Positions 45,600 to 53,668 of a DNA stretch of 64,000 bases are shown one piece after another (within the stretch, counting starts at the first letter, position 1; each line of letters begins with the position of its first letter). This stretch comes from a virus. Both the position numbers and the translations under genes were made by a program. Under the pieces are notes generated by a model that saw nothing but the letters and a program-made list of their open reading frames with translations, ran no database searches and was not told where the DNA came from. The stretch is taken from the IMG/VR virus record IMGVR_UViG_3300007512_000001, positions 62,001-126,000 of that record; one strand, given 5' to 3'.

Positions 45600-45829
45600 T
45601 AGAAATATGGTAAACCTGATTGTTTTGTTGTTTTCATATGTTCTTCAATAATGTCAGAAAGTACTTTTCTTTCCTTTGCGGAAGTGTTGAACATCTCATT
45701 GATAGTAAATCCACCTCGCATATGCCATGCAAAACTGTATATTTCTTTTTTTATGGCTTCTACCTGATTTTCGTAATTAGTAATTAACTCTAATATTTCT
45801 TCGTATTTTAATGATAGAAGCCTTAGGCG
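45599..45829 (-). CDS. Start-less extension of gp26-like gene, read by -1 frameshift
   Basis: This 76-codon frame has no ATG, GTG or TTG near its beginning and a stop (TGA) shortly upstream. It lies in the -1 frame of the gp26-like gene and is joined to it by the canonical slippery heptamer T TTT TTC (45835-45829), two codons before the gp26-like stop; A AAT TTT overlaps it. The encoded segment reads RLRLLSLKYEEILELI and includes YSFAWHMRGGFTINEM, ending in KQSGLPYF, a conserved-looking helical unit. The arrangement resembles the G/GT tail-assembly chaperones of lambda-like phages. A standalone protein from a non-standard start is the alternative. Confidence 0.65.
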   Translation of the reverse strand, partial: RLRLLSLKYEEILELITNYENQVEAIKKEIYSFAWHMRGGFTINEMFNTSAKERKVLSDIIEEHMKTTKQSGLPYF

Positions 45830-46662
45830 AAAAAATTTGCGTAATCAAAAATTATAGGACTAGTAAACTCATGGGAACATTCAGGGCATTTTACATCAAT
45901 AGGGTCTAATACTGTTTTGTCTTTAATTTCTTGAATAGCGCCTGTAATTTTTTTGAATAATCTTACACTAGAATTATTAACAAAATTAATAATTTCTTCT
46001 TGATCATCAACCATAGTGCCATCTGGAAGTTCAATTGCTTTAACACCTGAAGAAATAGCGTTGATGTTTATATCGGTCATTGTATTTAGTATTTCATTAT
46101 ACATTTCTTGCTTTTCTTCTTCTGTTTTTTCCTCCATTGAACCCACTGCCTCAATTGCACGTTGTTCTTCGAATGTGCGTCTTTGAATTAACGACAAATC
46201 CAAATAATTTAATGGTTTAATATGTATTTTAACTTGGCCATAAGGAATTAAGATTTGTTCAGGTTCAAAGGATATATCACCTAGTTTATTAATATAATAT
46301 TCTAAACCTATTTGATAATCAAATTTTTCTTCACATTTAGGACATGAAAAATTCAATTCCATGTCATTACCATAAGACGCAATTCGAATTGCTACTAAAA
46401 TGAAATCAATATCAGTAGCAGGTACTTGCCATGGATCTTTAATAGCAGGAACACAACTTTTTATAACTTGTGCAATTGCTTCACCTGATATCAAAGCATC
46501 AGGCGTTTTAAGTACAATGTCATCCTTGGCTGTCATAGCAAAAACAGGAATCTCGCCGGATTCGGAAATTTCTATAGATCCTGCAGGATAAAATTTACCT
46601 TCGTTAGGTAATGAGATATAAATCTCAGGTTGGCGATAATATTGTTCTAATAAACTACTCAT
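45823..46662 (-). CDS. 26: gp26-like baseplate hub assembly protein, putative tail chaperone
   Basis: The 279-residue protein has an LPNEGKFYP start element, then IPVFAMTAKDDIVLKTPDALISG and SCVPAIKDPW, two zinc-finger-like pairs (CPKC near residue 113 and CPEC near 262), and IRIASYGNDME. This matches, at motif level, the T4 gp26/baseplate-hub assembly family as it appears in marine phages; the family name is a moderate-confidence call. GAGG lies before the ATG. A TATAAAATA element (46719-46711, minus strand) lies about 50 bases upstream and may be its late promoter. Near the stop, a slippery site allows a -1 extension of about 76 residues. It stands back to back with the putative tape measure gene. 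Confidence 0.6.
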   Translation of the reverse strand: MSSLLEQYYRQPEIYISLPNEGKFYPAGSIEISESGEIPVFAMTAKDDIVLKTPDALISGEAIAQVIKSCVPAIKDPWQVPATDIDFILVAIRIASYGNDMELNFSCPKCEEKFDYQIGLEYYINKLGDISFEPEQILIPYGQVKIHIKPLNYLDLSLIQRRTFEEQRAIEAVGSMEEKTEEEKQEMYNEILNTMTDININAISSGVKAIELPDGTMVDDQEEIINFVNNSSVRLFKKITGAIQEIKDKTVLDPIDVKCPECSHEFTSPIIFDYANFFA

Positions 46663-46684
46663 TTGAAATCCTCAAAATTTGATG

Positions 46685-46692
46685 TATAAATA
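46685..46692 (+). promoter_or_regulatory. Late promoter TATAAATA before putative tape measure gene
   Basis: Exact TATAAATA on the plus strand, 44 bases before the ATG at 46736. The same divergent gap holds TATAAAATA on the minus strand (46719-46711), so it probably fires both ways. Confidence 0.75.
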
Positions 46693-46735
46693 ATATAGCG
46701 ATATTTACCTTATTTTATAATATACGCATATTATT

Positions 46736-49048
46736 ATGGCAGACGACGACGCAATTTTACGAGAAACCAAACGATCTATAGATGCGCTATTTAGAAGTGT
46801 CTCTGACTCTGCGGATCGTGCGTCTACAGAGTTAAATTACATTTCGCGAGTTGCGAGGGTTTCTGGAAAACAAATATCCTATGCTGGTGATAGTGCAGAG
46901 GCATTTGGAGAAGCATTAAACGGATTGACCAAATCTCTCGGCGGTGCCGCTGTAGAAATAACCAAGGCCGGCATGACCTTTTCCGCAAGCGCCGGAGCAA
47001 TGGTCATTGCGATGGGCAATATAGATAAAATTGTTAAAGATGGAAAACTAACTAAGCCAGATTCAGATGGAGATGACAAAGATAAGGATGACGATCAAGG
47101 TGGTATTATGTCTGCGATCGCGGGAGTCTTTAAGTCGATTCTTGCCAAGGTTCCTTTTATGGCCGCCGGCGCTGGGTTGGGCGGTGCCGCGGGAGCTAGA
47201 TTCGGCAGCGCCGGTGCGATGGTAGGTTCTGTTGTGGGCGGCGCCGGCGGCGCGGCGCTCGGAATTGCTGAAGAAGTGTACGGCGGATATTTAGATGGAC
47301 TAAACGAGATAACCACAGCAGGTATACCTTTTGGTAGAAGTCTAGAAACGTATGCGAAGGCCATCACAACAACAACTTTGACACAAACAGAATTTAATGC
47401 TTTAATGAAAAGAAATTCTGAAACATTGTCTATGTTTGGAGGAACAGCACAACTAGGTGCTGAAAGATTAGTTACTTTAGGTGGCGTACTTTCAGACGTT
47501 GGCCGACGTCATACAACATCCGGAATGTCGTTTAGACGCACAATAGAATTGATGGGTATGGATGTAGAAGATGCATTAGAGTTATCGGCAACCATGCTGA
47601 ATAATGCTTCTCTGGCTGATAGCACTCGTTCGTTATCTGCTCAAGAGCAAGCAGATATGACCGGTGATTATATATACCAATTATCACAGTTAGAAGTACT
47701 CACTGGTAAGAGTAAAGATCGGCTAGCGAAAGAACAACAAAAATTGGCATCTGACGCGCAATTCCAGGCGGCTATTATGAACATGGGCCCAGAACAACAG
47801 GCTGCAATGACAGACGGGCTCAAGAAGGCAATGGAAACAGGCGGCCCGGCGGCCGCTGAGATCTTTAAAGCCAGAGTTGCAGGTGTTGTTCCGAAAGGTA
47901 AAGAGGCTAGAATGATGATGGCTACTCCGATGGGACAAATGTATAACGATCTAGCCTCAGATATGTTATCTGCTGGTGATGGCGCCGGCGAGATTTTTAA
48001 CGCAAGTCTAGGCAAATTAGAAGACGCCATAGAAAAAACAAGAGATACTTTTGCTCCTTTAGCCGCGGCTGGCCAACCGATCGGGTTAGCATTGTTCGAA
48101 GCTGCACAGGCAACCACTACAAAATTTAATGCAATTCAAGACGCATATGCCAAACATGCCGGGATAGTTGATACAGAATCAGTAAACTTTTCGACAGCAT
48201 TTGAACATTTTTATGATCAAGCAATGGGTATTGACGCAGAAATTGTCGACGGGAAACTCGTAGGAACGATTGGTGATGCAGCTACCCAACTAACAACTGA
48301 TATCAGAGTTCTGAAAGACGAGATAGCAGTTGGCGCCAGGGAATTGTTTTTGGATACTATCTTTAACGCTGATGATGGACTGATCAATTGGGTCCAGGGA
48401 CAATTAAGTGATTTAAATGAAAAAACGGGGTTTGATGAAGAACTTTCAGCTGAGATAATAAAACTACAAGACGAAGGACTTGTATCTTACAGAACTATTC
48501 CAAGAATGGCAGGTACATTAGGTGACAAAATTACAGGTTTTATGAAAACATCTATAGATCTAATTCAAGAACAGTATGACACAATGCATGAAATGTTTGG
48601 CGGGACTGGAGATCGCGTCGACATAAGGAAGGATGTGCTGGGTGGTACTTCGGAAGCAAAACCTACAGCAGTAGTAAAACCAAATACTCCACCACCTGGT
48701 ACACCAGTAGCAAAACCAAAAGTAGCAACATCAAGTGCAGATGCGCGCCATGCAGGACTTTCCACAAAGATATCAGCCTTGGCCGAGGCAGGCATAGCAC
48801 AAACAGGTGAATCTGCTACTGGGGCAACTGAAGCATCTAAAAGCTTGTCAGATACCGCTAATGAAAACTTACAAGAAGTGAAAAAGCAAACTCAACAATT
48901 GGATAAACTCGTTGATCTTACTGAAAAACAATTGCAAGCACAGAAAAATAATCAGGTTAATGTTAATATTGATAATGGAAACAAGAACGCAAGATCTCCG
49001 CACGGATTAGCAAATGAAGCAGGGCAAGATGGGACGACATACGGGTAG
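46736..49048 (+). CDS. Putative tail tape measure protein (gp29 role)
   Basis: The 770-residue protein has no recognised enzyme motif. It is helix-rich, with an acidic Lys/Asp run near residue 110 and a long Gly/Ala-rich hydrophobic stretch at about 125-190 (GIMSAIAGVF, FMAAGAGLGGAAGARFG, GAGGAALGIAEE), then more helices and a Pro-rich linker near residue 645. The C-terminus has a Gln/Lys coiled-coil-like end (LQEVKKQTQQLDKLVDLTEK). Hydrophobic membrane-type segments within a helical protein are typical of tape measure proteins, which set tail length and help DNA entry. It is beside the gp26-like gene. T4 gp29 is about 590 residues. The call is inferred from composition and place. Confidence 0.5.
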   Translation: MADDDAILRETKRSIDALFRSVSDSADRASTELNYISRVARVSGKQISYAGDSAEAFGEALNGLTKSLGGAAVEITKAGMTFSASAGAMVIAMGNIDKIVKDGKLTKPDSDGDDKDKDDDQGGIMSAIAGVFKSILAKVPFMAAGAGLGGAAGARFGSAGAMVGSVVGGAGGAALGIAEEVYGGYLDGLNEITTAGIPFGRSLETYAKAITTTTLTQTEFNALMKRNSETLSMFGGTAQLGAERLVTLGGVLSDVGRRHTTSGMSFRRTIELMGMDVEDALELSATMLNNASLADSTRSLSAQEQADMTGDYIYQLSQLEVLTGKSKDRLAKEQQKLASDAQFQAAIMNMGPEQQAAMTDGLKKAMETGGPAAAEIFKARVAGVVPKGKEARMMMATPMGQMYNDLASDMLSAGDGAGEIFNASLGKLEDAIEKTRDTFAPLAAAGQPIGLALFEAAQATTTKFNAIQDAYAKHAGIVDTESVNFSTAFEHFYDQAMGIDAEIVDGKLVGTIGDAATQLTTDIRVLKDEIAVGARELFLDTIFNADDGLINWVQGQLSDLNEKTGFDEELSAEIIKLQDEGLVSYRTIPRMAGTLGDKITGFMKTSIDLIQEQYDTMHEMFGGTGDRVDIRKDVLGGTSEAKPTAVVKPNTPPPGTPVAKPKVATSSADARHAGLSTKISALAEAGIAQTGESATGATEASKSLSDTANENLQEVKKQTQQLDKLVDLTEKQLQAQKNNQVNVNIDNGNKNARSPHGLANEAGQDGTTYG

Positions 49049-49081
49049 TGCAGTTCCCTAGTCACAATACAACAAATATAT

Positions 49082-49090
49082 TATAAAATA
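49082..49090 (+). promoter_or_regulatory. Late-promoter-like TATAAAATA before gp20
   Basis: TATAAAATA has one extra A compared with the late core and lies 34 bases before the portal gene. The same variant precedes the gp26-like gene on the other strand. Confidence 0.4.
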
Positions 49091-49124
49091 GGGTAAATAG
49101 TAGTATAAAACAAAGATTATAATT

Positions 49125-50795
49125 ATGACTTGGAAAAAATATTTCACACAACCAAACAATGTAGTTCCAATGAGAAATGGAACTCCTGACGTTGGCTTTA
49201 AAAATTATAGTTCAGTATTGCCTGAAGTTTACTCTGGGCATCCTAATCGTATTGAGCGTTATATTCAATACGATGCAATGGACCAAGACAGTGAAGTAAA
49301 TTCAGCACTTGATATTTTAGCAGAATTCTGTACACAACAAAATACAGAATCAGGCATTGCATTCCAAGTTCATTACCATGATGACGCGACAGCAACAGAA
49401 ATGGAAATTTTAAATACACAATTAAAACACTGGTATAATCTACAAAGTTTTGATCGTAAAATTTTTAAACTTTTCCGCAACACACTAAAATACGGTGACC
49501 AACTTTTTATTCGTGATCCAGAAACACAAAAGTGGCACTTTGTTGATTGTGCCAAAGTTGAAAAGATTGTTGTTGATGAAAGTGCCGGTAAAGAAATTGA
49601 ACAATATATTGTTCGTGATTTAGCAATTAATTTTGATACTCTACAAACAACAGAAAAGGAGACAGGTGGTACAACTATTCCTAATCTAATGAGTAGAACA
49701 GGATCACAAACACAAGAGAATATGGCAAATGCTTCCAAATACACATATGGTAAAAAAGCCGTTGCTATTGATGCTAATTATATTGTTCATATTAGTTTAA
49801 CAGAAGAGATGGATGGCACCTGGCCATTTGGTAATAGTATTTTAGAGAATATCTTTAAAACATATAAACAAAAAGAATTATTAGAAGATGCTATTATTAT
49901 CTACCGCGTACAACGTGCTCCGGAACGCCGTGTATTTTACATTGACGTAGGTAATATGCCATCACACATGGCTATGGGTTTTGTTGAGCGTGTTAAGAAT
50001 GAAATTCACCAACGTAGAATTCCAACTACAACAGGTGGTGGATCCAAAATGATGGATTCAACATATAATCCACTATCTATTATGGAAGATTATTTCTTTC
50101 CACAAACGGGCGAAGGAAGAGGCAGTAAAGTCGAAACATTACCAGGAGGTGAAAATCTAGGACAAATTGACGATTTAAGATATTTTACAAATAAATTATA
50201 TCGTGCATTGCGTATTCCGGCAAGTTATTTGCCAACCGGACCTGATGAAGGTGTCGCCGCTTATAATGATGGTAGAGTAGGCACAGCATTAATTCAAGAA
50301 TTTAGATTCAACGAATACTGCAAACGTTTACAAACAATTATTTCTGGTACAGTTGATACAGAATTTAAACTATTTTTAAAGACACGTGGTGTTAATATTG
50401 ACAATAGTATTTTTGAAATTAAGTTTAATGAGCCGCAGAACTTTGCATCATATAGACAAGCAGAGTTGGATAACACAAAGATTTCTGCATTTACGCAGTT
50501 AGAACAATTGCCATATATGAGTAAACGCTTCTTGCTAACACGTTACTTAGGTCTAACAGAGCAAGAACTAATTGAAAACACAGAAAAGTGGGAAGAGGAA
50601 ACAGGCAACAATCAAGCATCCCAAGTATATGGTTCAGATATGCGTAATGTTGGTATTACACCAGGTGGATTAGACTCTGATATGTCTATGGCAGAGGAAC
50701 CTGAACTTCCGGAAGGTGATGAAGCGCCTATAGAGGGTGAAGCACCTATAGAAGGTGGCGAAGCACCTGAGTTAGAACCAGCACCAACAACATAA
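49125..50795 (+). CDS. 20: Portal vertex protein gp20
   Basis: The 556-residue protein matches gp20 of T4-type phages: RIERYIQYDAMDQDSEVNSALDILAEF near residue 42, LFRNTLKYGDQLFIRDPE near residue 112, then RAPERRVFYIDVGNMP, RIPTTTGGGSKMMDSTYNPLSIMEDYFFP, and LPGGENLGQIDDLRYFTNKLYRALRIP. Twelve copies form the portal through which DNA is packaged and to which the tail attaches. T4 gp20 is 524 residues. The last 35 residues are Glu/Pro/Gly-rich with an imperfect EAPIEGEAPIEGGEAPE repeat. It opens the head-gene operon. Confidence 0.95.
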   Translation: MTWKKYFTQPNNVVPMRNGTPDVGFKNYSSVLPEVYSGHPNRIERYIQYDAMDQDSEVNSALDILAEFCTQQNTESGIAFQVHYHDDATATEMEILNTQLKHWYNLQSFDRKIFKLFRNTLKYGDQLFIRDPETQKWHFVDCAKVEKIVVDESAGKEIEQYIVRDLAINFDTLQTTEKETGGTTIPNLMSRTGSQTQENMANASKYTYGKKAVAIDANYIVHISLTEEMDGTWPFGNSILENIFKTYKQKELLEDAIIIYRVQRAPERRVFYIDVGNMPSHMAMGFVERVKNEIHQRRIPTTTGGGSKMMDSTYNPLSIMEDYFFPQTGEGRGSKVETLPGGENLGQIDDLRYFTNKLYRALRIPASYLPTGPDEGVAAYNDGRVGTALIQEFRFNEYCKRLQTIISGTVDTEFKLFLKTRGVNIDNSIFEIKFNEPQNFASYRQAELDNTKISAFTQLEQLPYMSKRFLLTRYLGLTEQELIENTEKWEEETGNNQASQVYGSDMRNVGITPGGLDSDMSMAEEPELPEGDEAPIEGEAPIEGGEAPELEPAPTT

Positions 50796-50803
50796 ATAGT
50801 ATT

Positions 50804-51043
50804 ATGATTTTACTAGAACTTTTTGGACAATTGGAAGAAAAAGAGGATAACGGTCGCTATGATTCGGACTCTGATCAGACTATTGTTAAAAAAGAGAATA
50901 CTCGTAAAACAAGACTAACACTAGAACAAATTAATAAGCTTAGAAAGGTTTCAGAACTAAGAACTGCAGAAAAAATTAAAGACGCAGAGAAATATAAGTT
51001 ACAATACGGCGCGGCGCCAGCTGGCGCAGACGTCCCAATGTAA
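50804..51043 (+). CDS. Small conserved protein between portal and prohead core gene (79 residues)
   Basis: The 79-residue protein is charged, with TRKTRLTLEQINKLRKVSELRTAEK in the middle and an Ala/Pro-rich end. A similar KTRLTLxQINKLRKxxE protein follows gp20 in many T4-type marine phages. It may belong to the prohead core; the function is not known to me. A CATAAATA element (50791-50798) lies across the gp20 stop but is too close to serve this gene. No ribosome site stands out. Confidence 0.65.
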   Translation: MILLELFGQLEEKEDNGRYDSDSDQTIVKKENTRKTRLTLEQINKLRKVSELRTAEKIKDAEKYKLQYGAAPAGADVPM

Positions 51044-51162
51044 TTTTGCCCTTTTCTGCCGTTTTCATACCATTTTGGTACTATTTGAGTGCCTTTATAT
51101 CCCCTTTAACTTAAATATATTTGATATTTTGTAACTTTTTATATAAAAGGAGTGATTTCGCT

Positions 51163-51891
51163 ATGAGTGATAAATTTAATCAGTTGCTTGACTATATTAT
51201 CAATGAAGAGCAAGATAAAGCTCGTGAACTTTTCCATGAAATTGTTGTTGAAAAGTCACGTGACATTTATGAAGGCTTGATTGACGAACAAGATCTTGAT
51301 GCAATCGAAGAAGAGATTGAAGAAGTTGAAGAAGCAATCTCAGATGAAGAGGTTGAAGATTTTGTTAATGATATTGAAGGCGACGAAGAAGGTATGTCCC
51401 TAGAGGATGCAAGTGAAGAACTTGAAGATGCTATGGATGCCGAAGAAGAAGAAGGTGACGACGAAGGCGAAGAAGCCGACGAAGAAGCCGATGAAAGAAT
51501 TAGTGATCTAGAAGCTGCATTTGACGAACTTCAAGCAGAATTCGACAAGTTAATGGCTGAAGTTGGCGACGACGAAGGCGAAGAAGCCGACGAAGAAGGC
51601 GACTACATGGAGCCAGAAATGGAAGAATCCGTTGAAGAGTCAGCTGAAGAAGCAGAAGAAGATCTAGAAGAGTCAGAAGAAGATGTAGTTGCCGAAGGCG
51701 CTGAACTAAAGGCAGTTCCTGCACCTAAGGGTGGCGCTGGCGAAGGTTCATCACCTGTTGCCAAAGGTGGTAAGCCACAAGGTGACGCAAACGAACCAGG
51801 TGCAATGTCATCAGGAGAAGGTTCAAGTTCAGCAGACCCATCATCATCAGATATGGGCATGTCAACTGAACCAGACATGAAGAAAGTATAA
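51163..51891 (+). CDS. 67: Prohead core protein gp67-like, acidic
   Basis: ATG 51163 with AAGGAG upstream gives 242 residues; an earlier ATG at 51121 has no ribosome site. The N-terminal 40 residues, MSDKFNQLLDYIINEEQDKA then RELFHEIVVEKSRDIYEGLI, match in pattern the start of T4 gp67 (PIP). The rest is extremely acidic, as in T4 gp67, but three times longer than its 80 residues. A 31-base exact direct repeat (51457-51487 and 51568-51598) encodes the same DDEGEEADEE unit twice. The C-terminal part is Gly/Ser/Pro-rich. Position between gp20 and gp21 fits. It would be cut by the gp21 protease during maturation. Confidence 0.72.
   Translation: MSDKFNQLLDYIINEEQDKARELFHEIVVEKSRDIYEGLIDEQDLDAIEEEIEEVEEAISDEEVEDFVNDIEGDEEGMSLEDASEELEDAMDAEEEEGDDEGEEADEEADERISDLEAAFDELQAEFDKLMAEVGDDEGEEADEEGDYMEPEMEESVEESAEEAEEDLEESEEDVVAEGAELKAVPAPKGGAGEGSSPVAKGGKPQGDANEPGAMSSGEGSSSADPSSSDMGMSTEPDMKKV
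51457..51598 (+). repeat. 31-base exact direct repeat inside the gp67-like gene
   Basis: Bases 51457-51487 and 51568-51598 are identical and encode the acidic DDEGEEADEE unit twice. They start 111 bases apart, in frame, so expansion or contraction of the acidic region by recombination is easy. Confidence 0.8.
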
Positions 51892-51903
51892 CGGATAAAA
51901 AAC

Positions 51904-52527
51904 ATGACTTATCTAAGAGAACACTTGACATTTGACCAAGCTCGCATGGTAACTGAGACTGATTCAGAAGGCAAGAATCTATACATGAAGGGTATTTGCA
52001 TTCAAGGTGGTGTAAAGAATGCAAATCAGCGTGTATATCCTGTCTCTGAAATTCAAACCGCAGTATCAACATTAAATGAGCAAATCAATCAAGGAAACTC
52101 AGTACTAGGCGAAGTTGATCATCCAGACGATCTTAAGATTAACTTAGATCGTGTATCCCACATGGTTACAGAAATGTGGATGGATGGACCCAACGGTTAT
52201 GGTAAGATGAAAGTACTACCAACACCAATGGGTAACTTAGTCAAAACTATGCTTGAGTCAGGTGTTAAATTAGGAGTTTCATCCAGAGGTAGCGGCAATG
52301 TCCGTGAATCTTCTGGCGATGTTTCAGAATTTGAAATTGTCACTATTGACGTAGTGGCGCAACCAAGTGCTCCAGAAGCATATCCAACAGCAATTTATGA
52401 AGGCCTTTTAAACATGAGAGGCGGTCATAGAGTGCTTGAGATGGCGGCTGAAGTACGTGAGAATCAAAAGGCGCAAAAATATCTCAAAGAGAGTATTTTG
52501 CGTCTCATAAAGGACCTAAAAATTTAG
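51904..52527 (+). CDS. 21: Prohead core protease gp21
   Basis: The 207-residue protein has the layout of the phage prohead serine protease family: KGICIQGGVKNANQRVYP near residue 30, GEVDHP with His73, and a GVSSRGSG loop with the catalytic Ser at 126 or 127. It cleaves scaffold and core proteins and trims the major capsid protein. T4 gp21 is 212 residues. It follows the gp67-like gene by 12 bases and precedes gp22, the T4 order. No clear ribosome site is seen. Confidence 0.93.
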   Translation: MTYLREHLTFDQARMVTETDSEGKNLYMKGICIQGGVKNANQRVYPVSEIQTAVSTLNEQINQGNSVLGEVDHPDDLKINLDRVSHMVTEMWMDGPNGYGKMKVLPTPMGNLVKTMLESGVKLGVSSRGSGNVRESSGDVSEFEIVTIDVVAQPSAPEAYPTAIYEGLLNMRGGHRVLEMAAEVRENQKAQKYLKESILRLIKDLKI

Positions 52528-52536
52528 GAGAGCATT

Positions 52537-53637
52537 ATGTTAGACGTATTCAAACCACTTATCGAAAACAATATTATCTCCGAGGAAGTTCAAGTTGAAC
52601 TCCAGGAAGCTTGGGATGCAAAGTTGGTAGAAGCCACTGAGCAAAACAAGGCCGAGTTACGCGAAGAATTTGCAAAGAGATATGAGCACGATAAGGAGGC
52701 GATTGTCGAAGCCCTAGATACAATGGTTACAGATTCTCTAAAACAAGAAATCAACGAGTTTGTAGAAGACAAGCAAGCACTACTAGCTGAGCGAGTAGCA
52801 TACAAGACAGCAGTAACAGAGCATGCCGATCTTCTAAGCAAGTTCGTAACAGAAAATCTAGCAACTGAAATGAATGAGTTCCGTGCTGATAGAGGCACAC
52901 AGGCTCAAACAATGCAGAAACTAGAAGATTTCGTAATCAAAGCATTAAGCGAAGAGATTGTTGAATTCAACGAAGACAAGAAAGACGTAGTTGAAACAAA
53001 AGTTAAGTTAGTTGCTGAAGCAAAAACAAAACTAGCCGAACTTAAGAAAACATTTATCGAGCGTAGTGCTAAGATGGTTGAAGAGACTGTCACTAAAACT
53101 ATTAAGGGTGAGATGTCACAACTTAAAGAAGATATTCAAAGTGCTCGTGAGAATAACTTTGGACGTCAATTATTTGAAGCTTTTGCCGCAGAGTATGCAC
53201 ATTCATATTTGAATGAGAATACTGAAGTTGCAAAACTCAACAAGCAACTTTCAGAAATGGAAGGTGTATTGGCAGAAGCCAATAAAACAATTGAAGAAAA
53301 GGATGCACTCGTAGAGACAAAAATGAGTGAAATCAACGTTATTAATGACCAAGCAAACCGTAAAGAAACACTCTCTCAACTTCTTTCACCATTGGCGAAA
53401 GAGAAGAAAGAGGTTATGGAAAGTTTACTTGAGTCAGTACAAACTGATAAACTTAAAGCATCTTTTGACAAATACCTGCCAGCAGTTATTAATGGCGATG
53501 GCACTGGTATTAAACGCAAACTTACTGAGTCAGTAAAGAAAGAAGTAACTGGTGATCGCCAACCTGTTGAAAAGCAAGTTGAAGAAACACCAAACACTTC
53601 CAACATTGTTGATATCAAGAAGTTAGCAGGATTATAA
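52537..53637 (+). CDS. 22: Prohead scaffold protein gp22
   Basis: The 366-residue protein is almost entirely helical and charged, rich in Glu, Lys, Ala and Leu, with no cysteine and few aromatic residues, as expected for the core scaffold. The N-terminal VFKPLIENNIISEEVQVELQEAW and the end NTSNIVDIKKLAGL fit the gp22 family in marine T4-type phages. It assembles the prohead core and is degraded by gp21. Position between gp21 and gp23 is diagnostic. AGGAG precedes the ATG. The stop codon falls inside a 16-base palindrome (53631-53646). Confidence 0.9.
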   Translation: MLDVFKPLIENNIISEEVQVELQEAWDAKLVEATEQNKAELREEFAKRYEHDKEAIVEALDTMVTDSLKQEINEFVEDKQALLAERVAYKTAVTEHADLLSKFVTENLATEMNEFRADRGTQAQTMQKLEDFVIKALSEEIVEFNEDKKDVVETKVKLVAEAKTKLAELKKTFIERSAKMVEETVTKTIKGEMSQLKEDIQSARENNFGRQLFEAFAAEYAHSYLNENTEVAKLNKQLSEMEGVLAEANKTIEEKDALVETKMSEINVINDQANRKETLSQLLSPLAKEKKEVMESLLESVQTDKLKASFDKYLPAVINGDGTGIKRKLTESVKKEVTGDRQPVEKQVEETPNTSNIVDIKKLAGL

Positions 53638-53646
53638 ATTTATAAT
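53631..53646. promoter_or_regulatory. Palindrome with late-promoter-like TATAAATT before gp23
   Basis: ATTATAAATTTATAAT is a perfect 16-base palindrome over the gp22 stop. It contains TATAAATT (53633-53640), one base from the late core, 29 bases before the gp23 start. Two AGGAG-type sites follow before the ATG. Confidence 0.45.
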
Positions 53647-53668
53647 TAAGGAGTTTAGGAGACTAAAA

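Noticed and set aside
47668-48117. 149-codon leftward open frame
   Set aside because: It is antisense to the putative tape measure gene in an alanine-rich, GC-richer stretch, where stop codons are rare on both strands.
50791-50798. CATAAATA at the gp20 stop as a promoter for the 79-residue gene
   Set aside because: It is 6 bases before the ATG, so the start would fall inside the gene. It could serve only the gp67-like gene further on.
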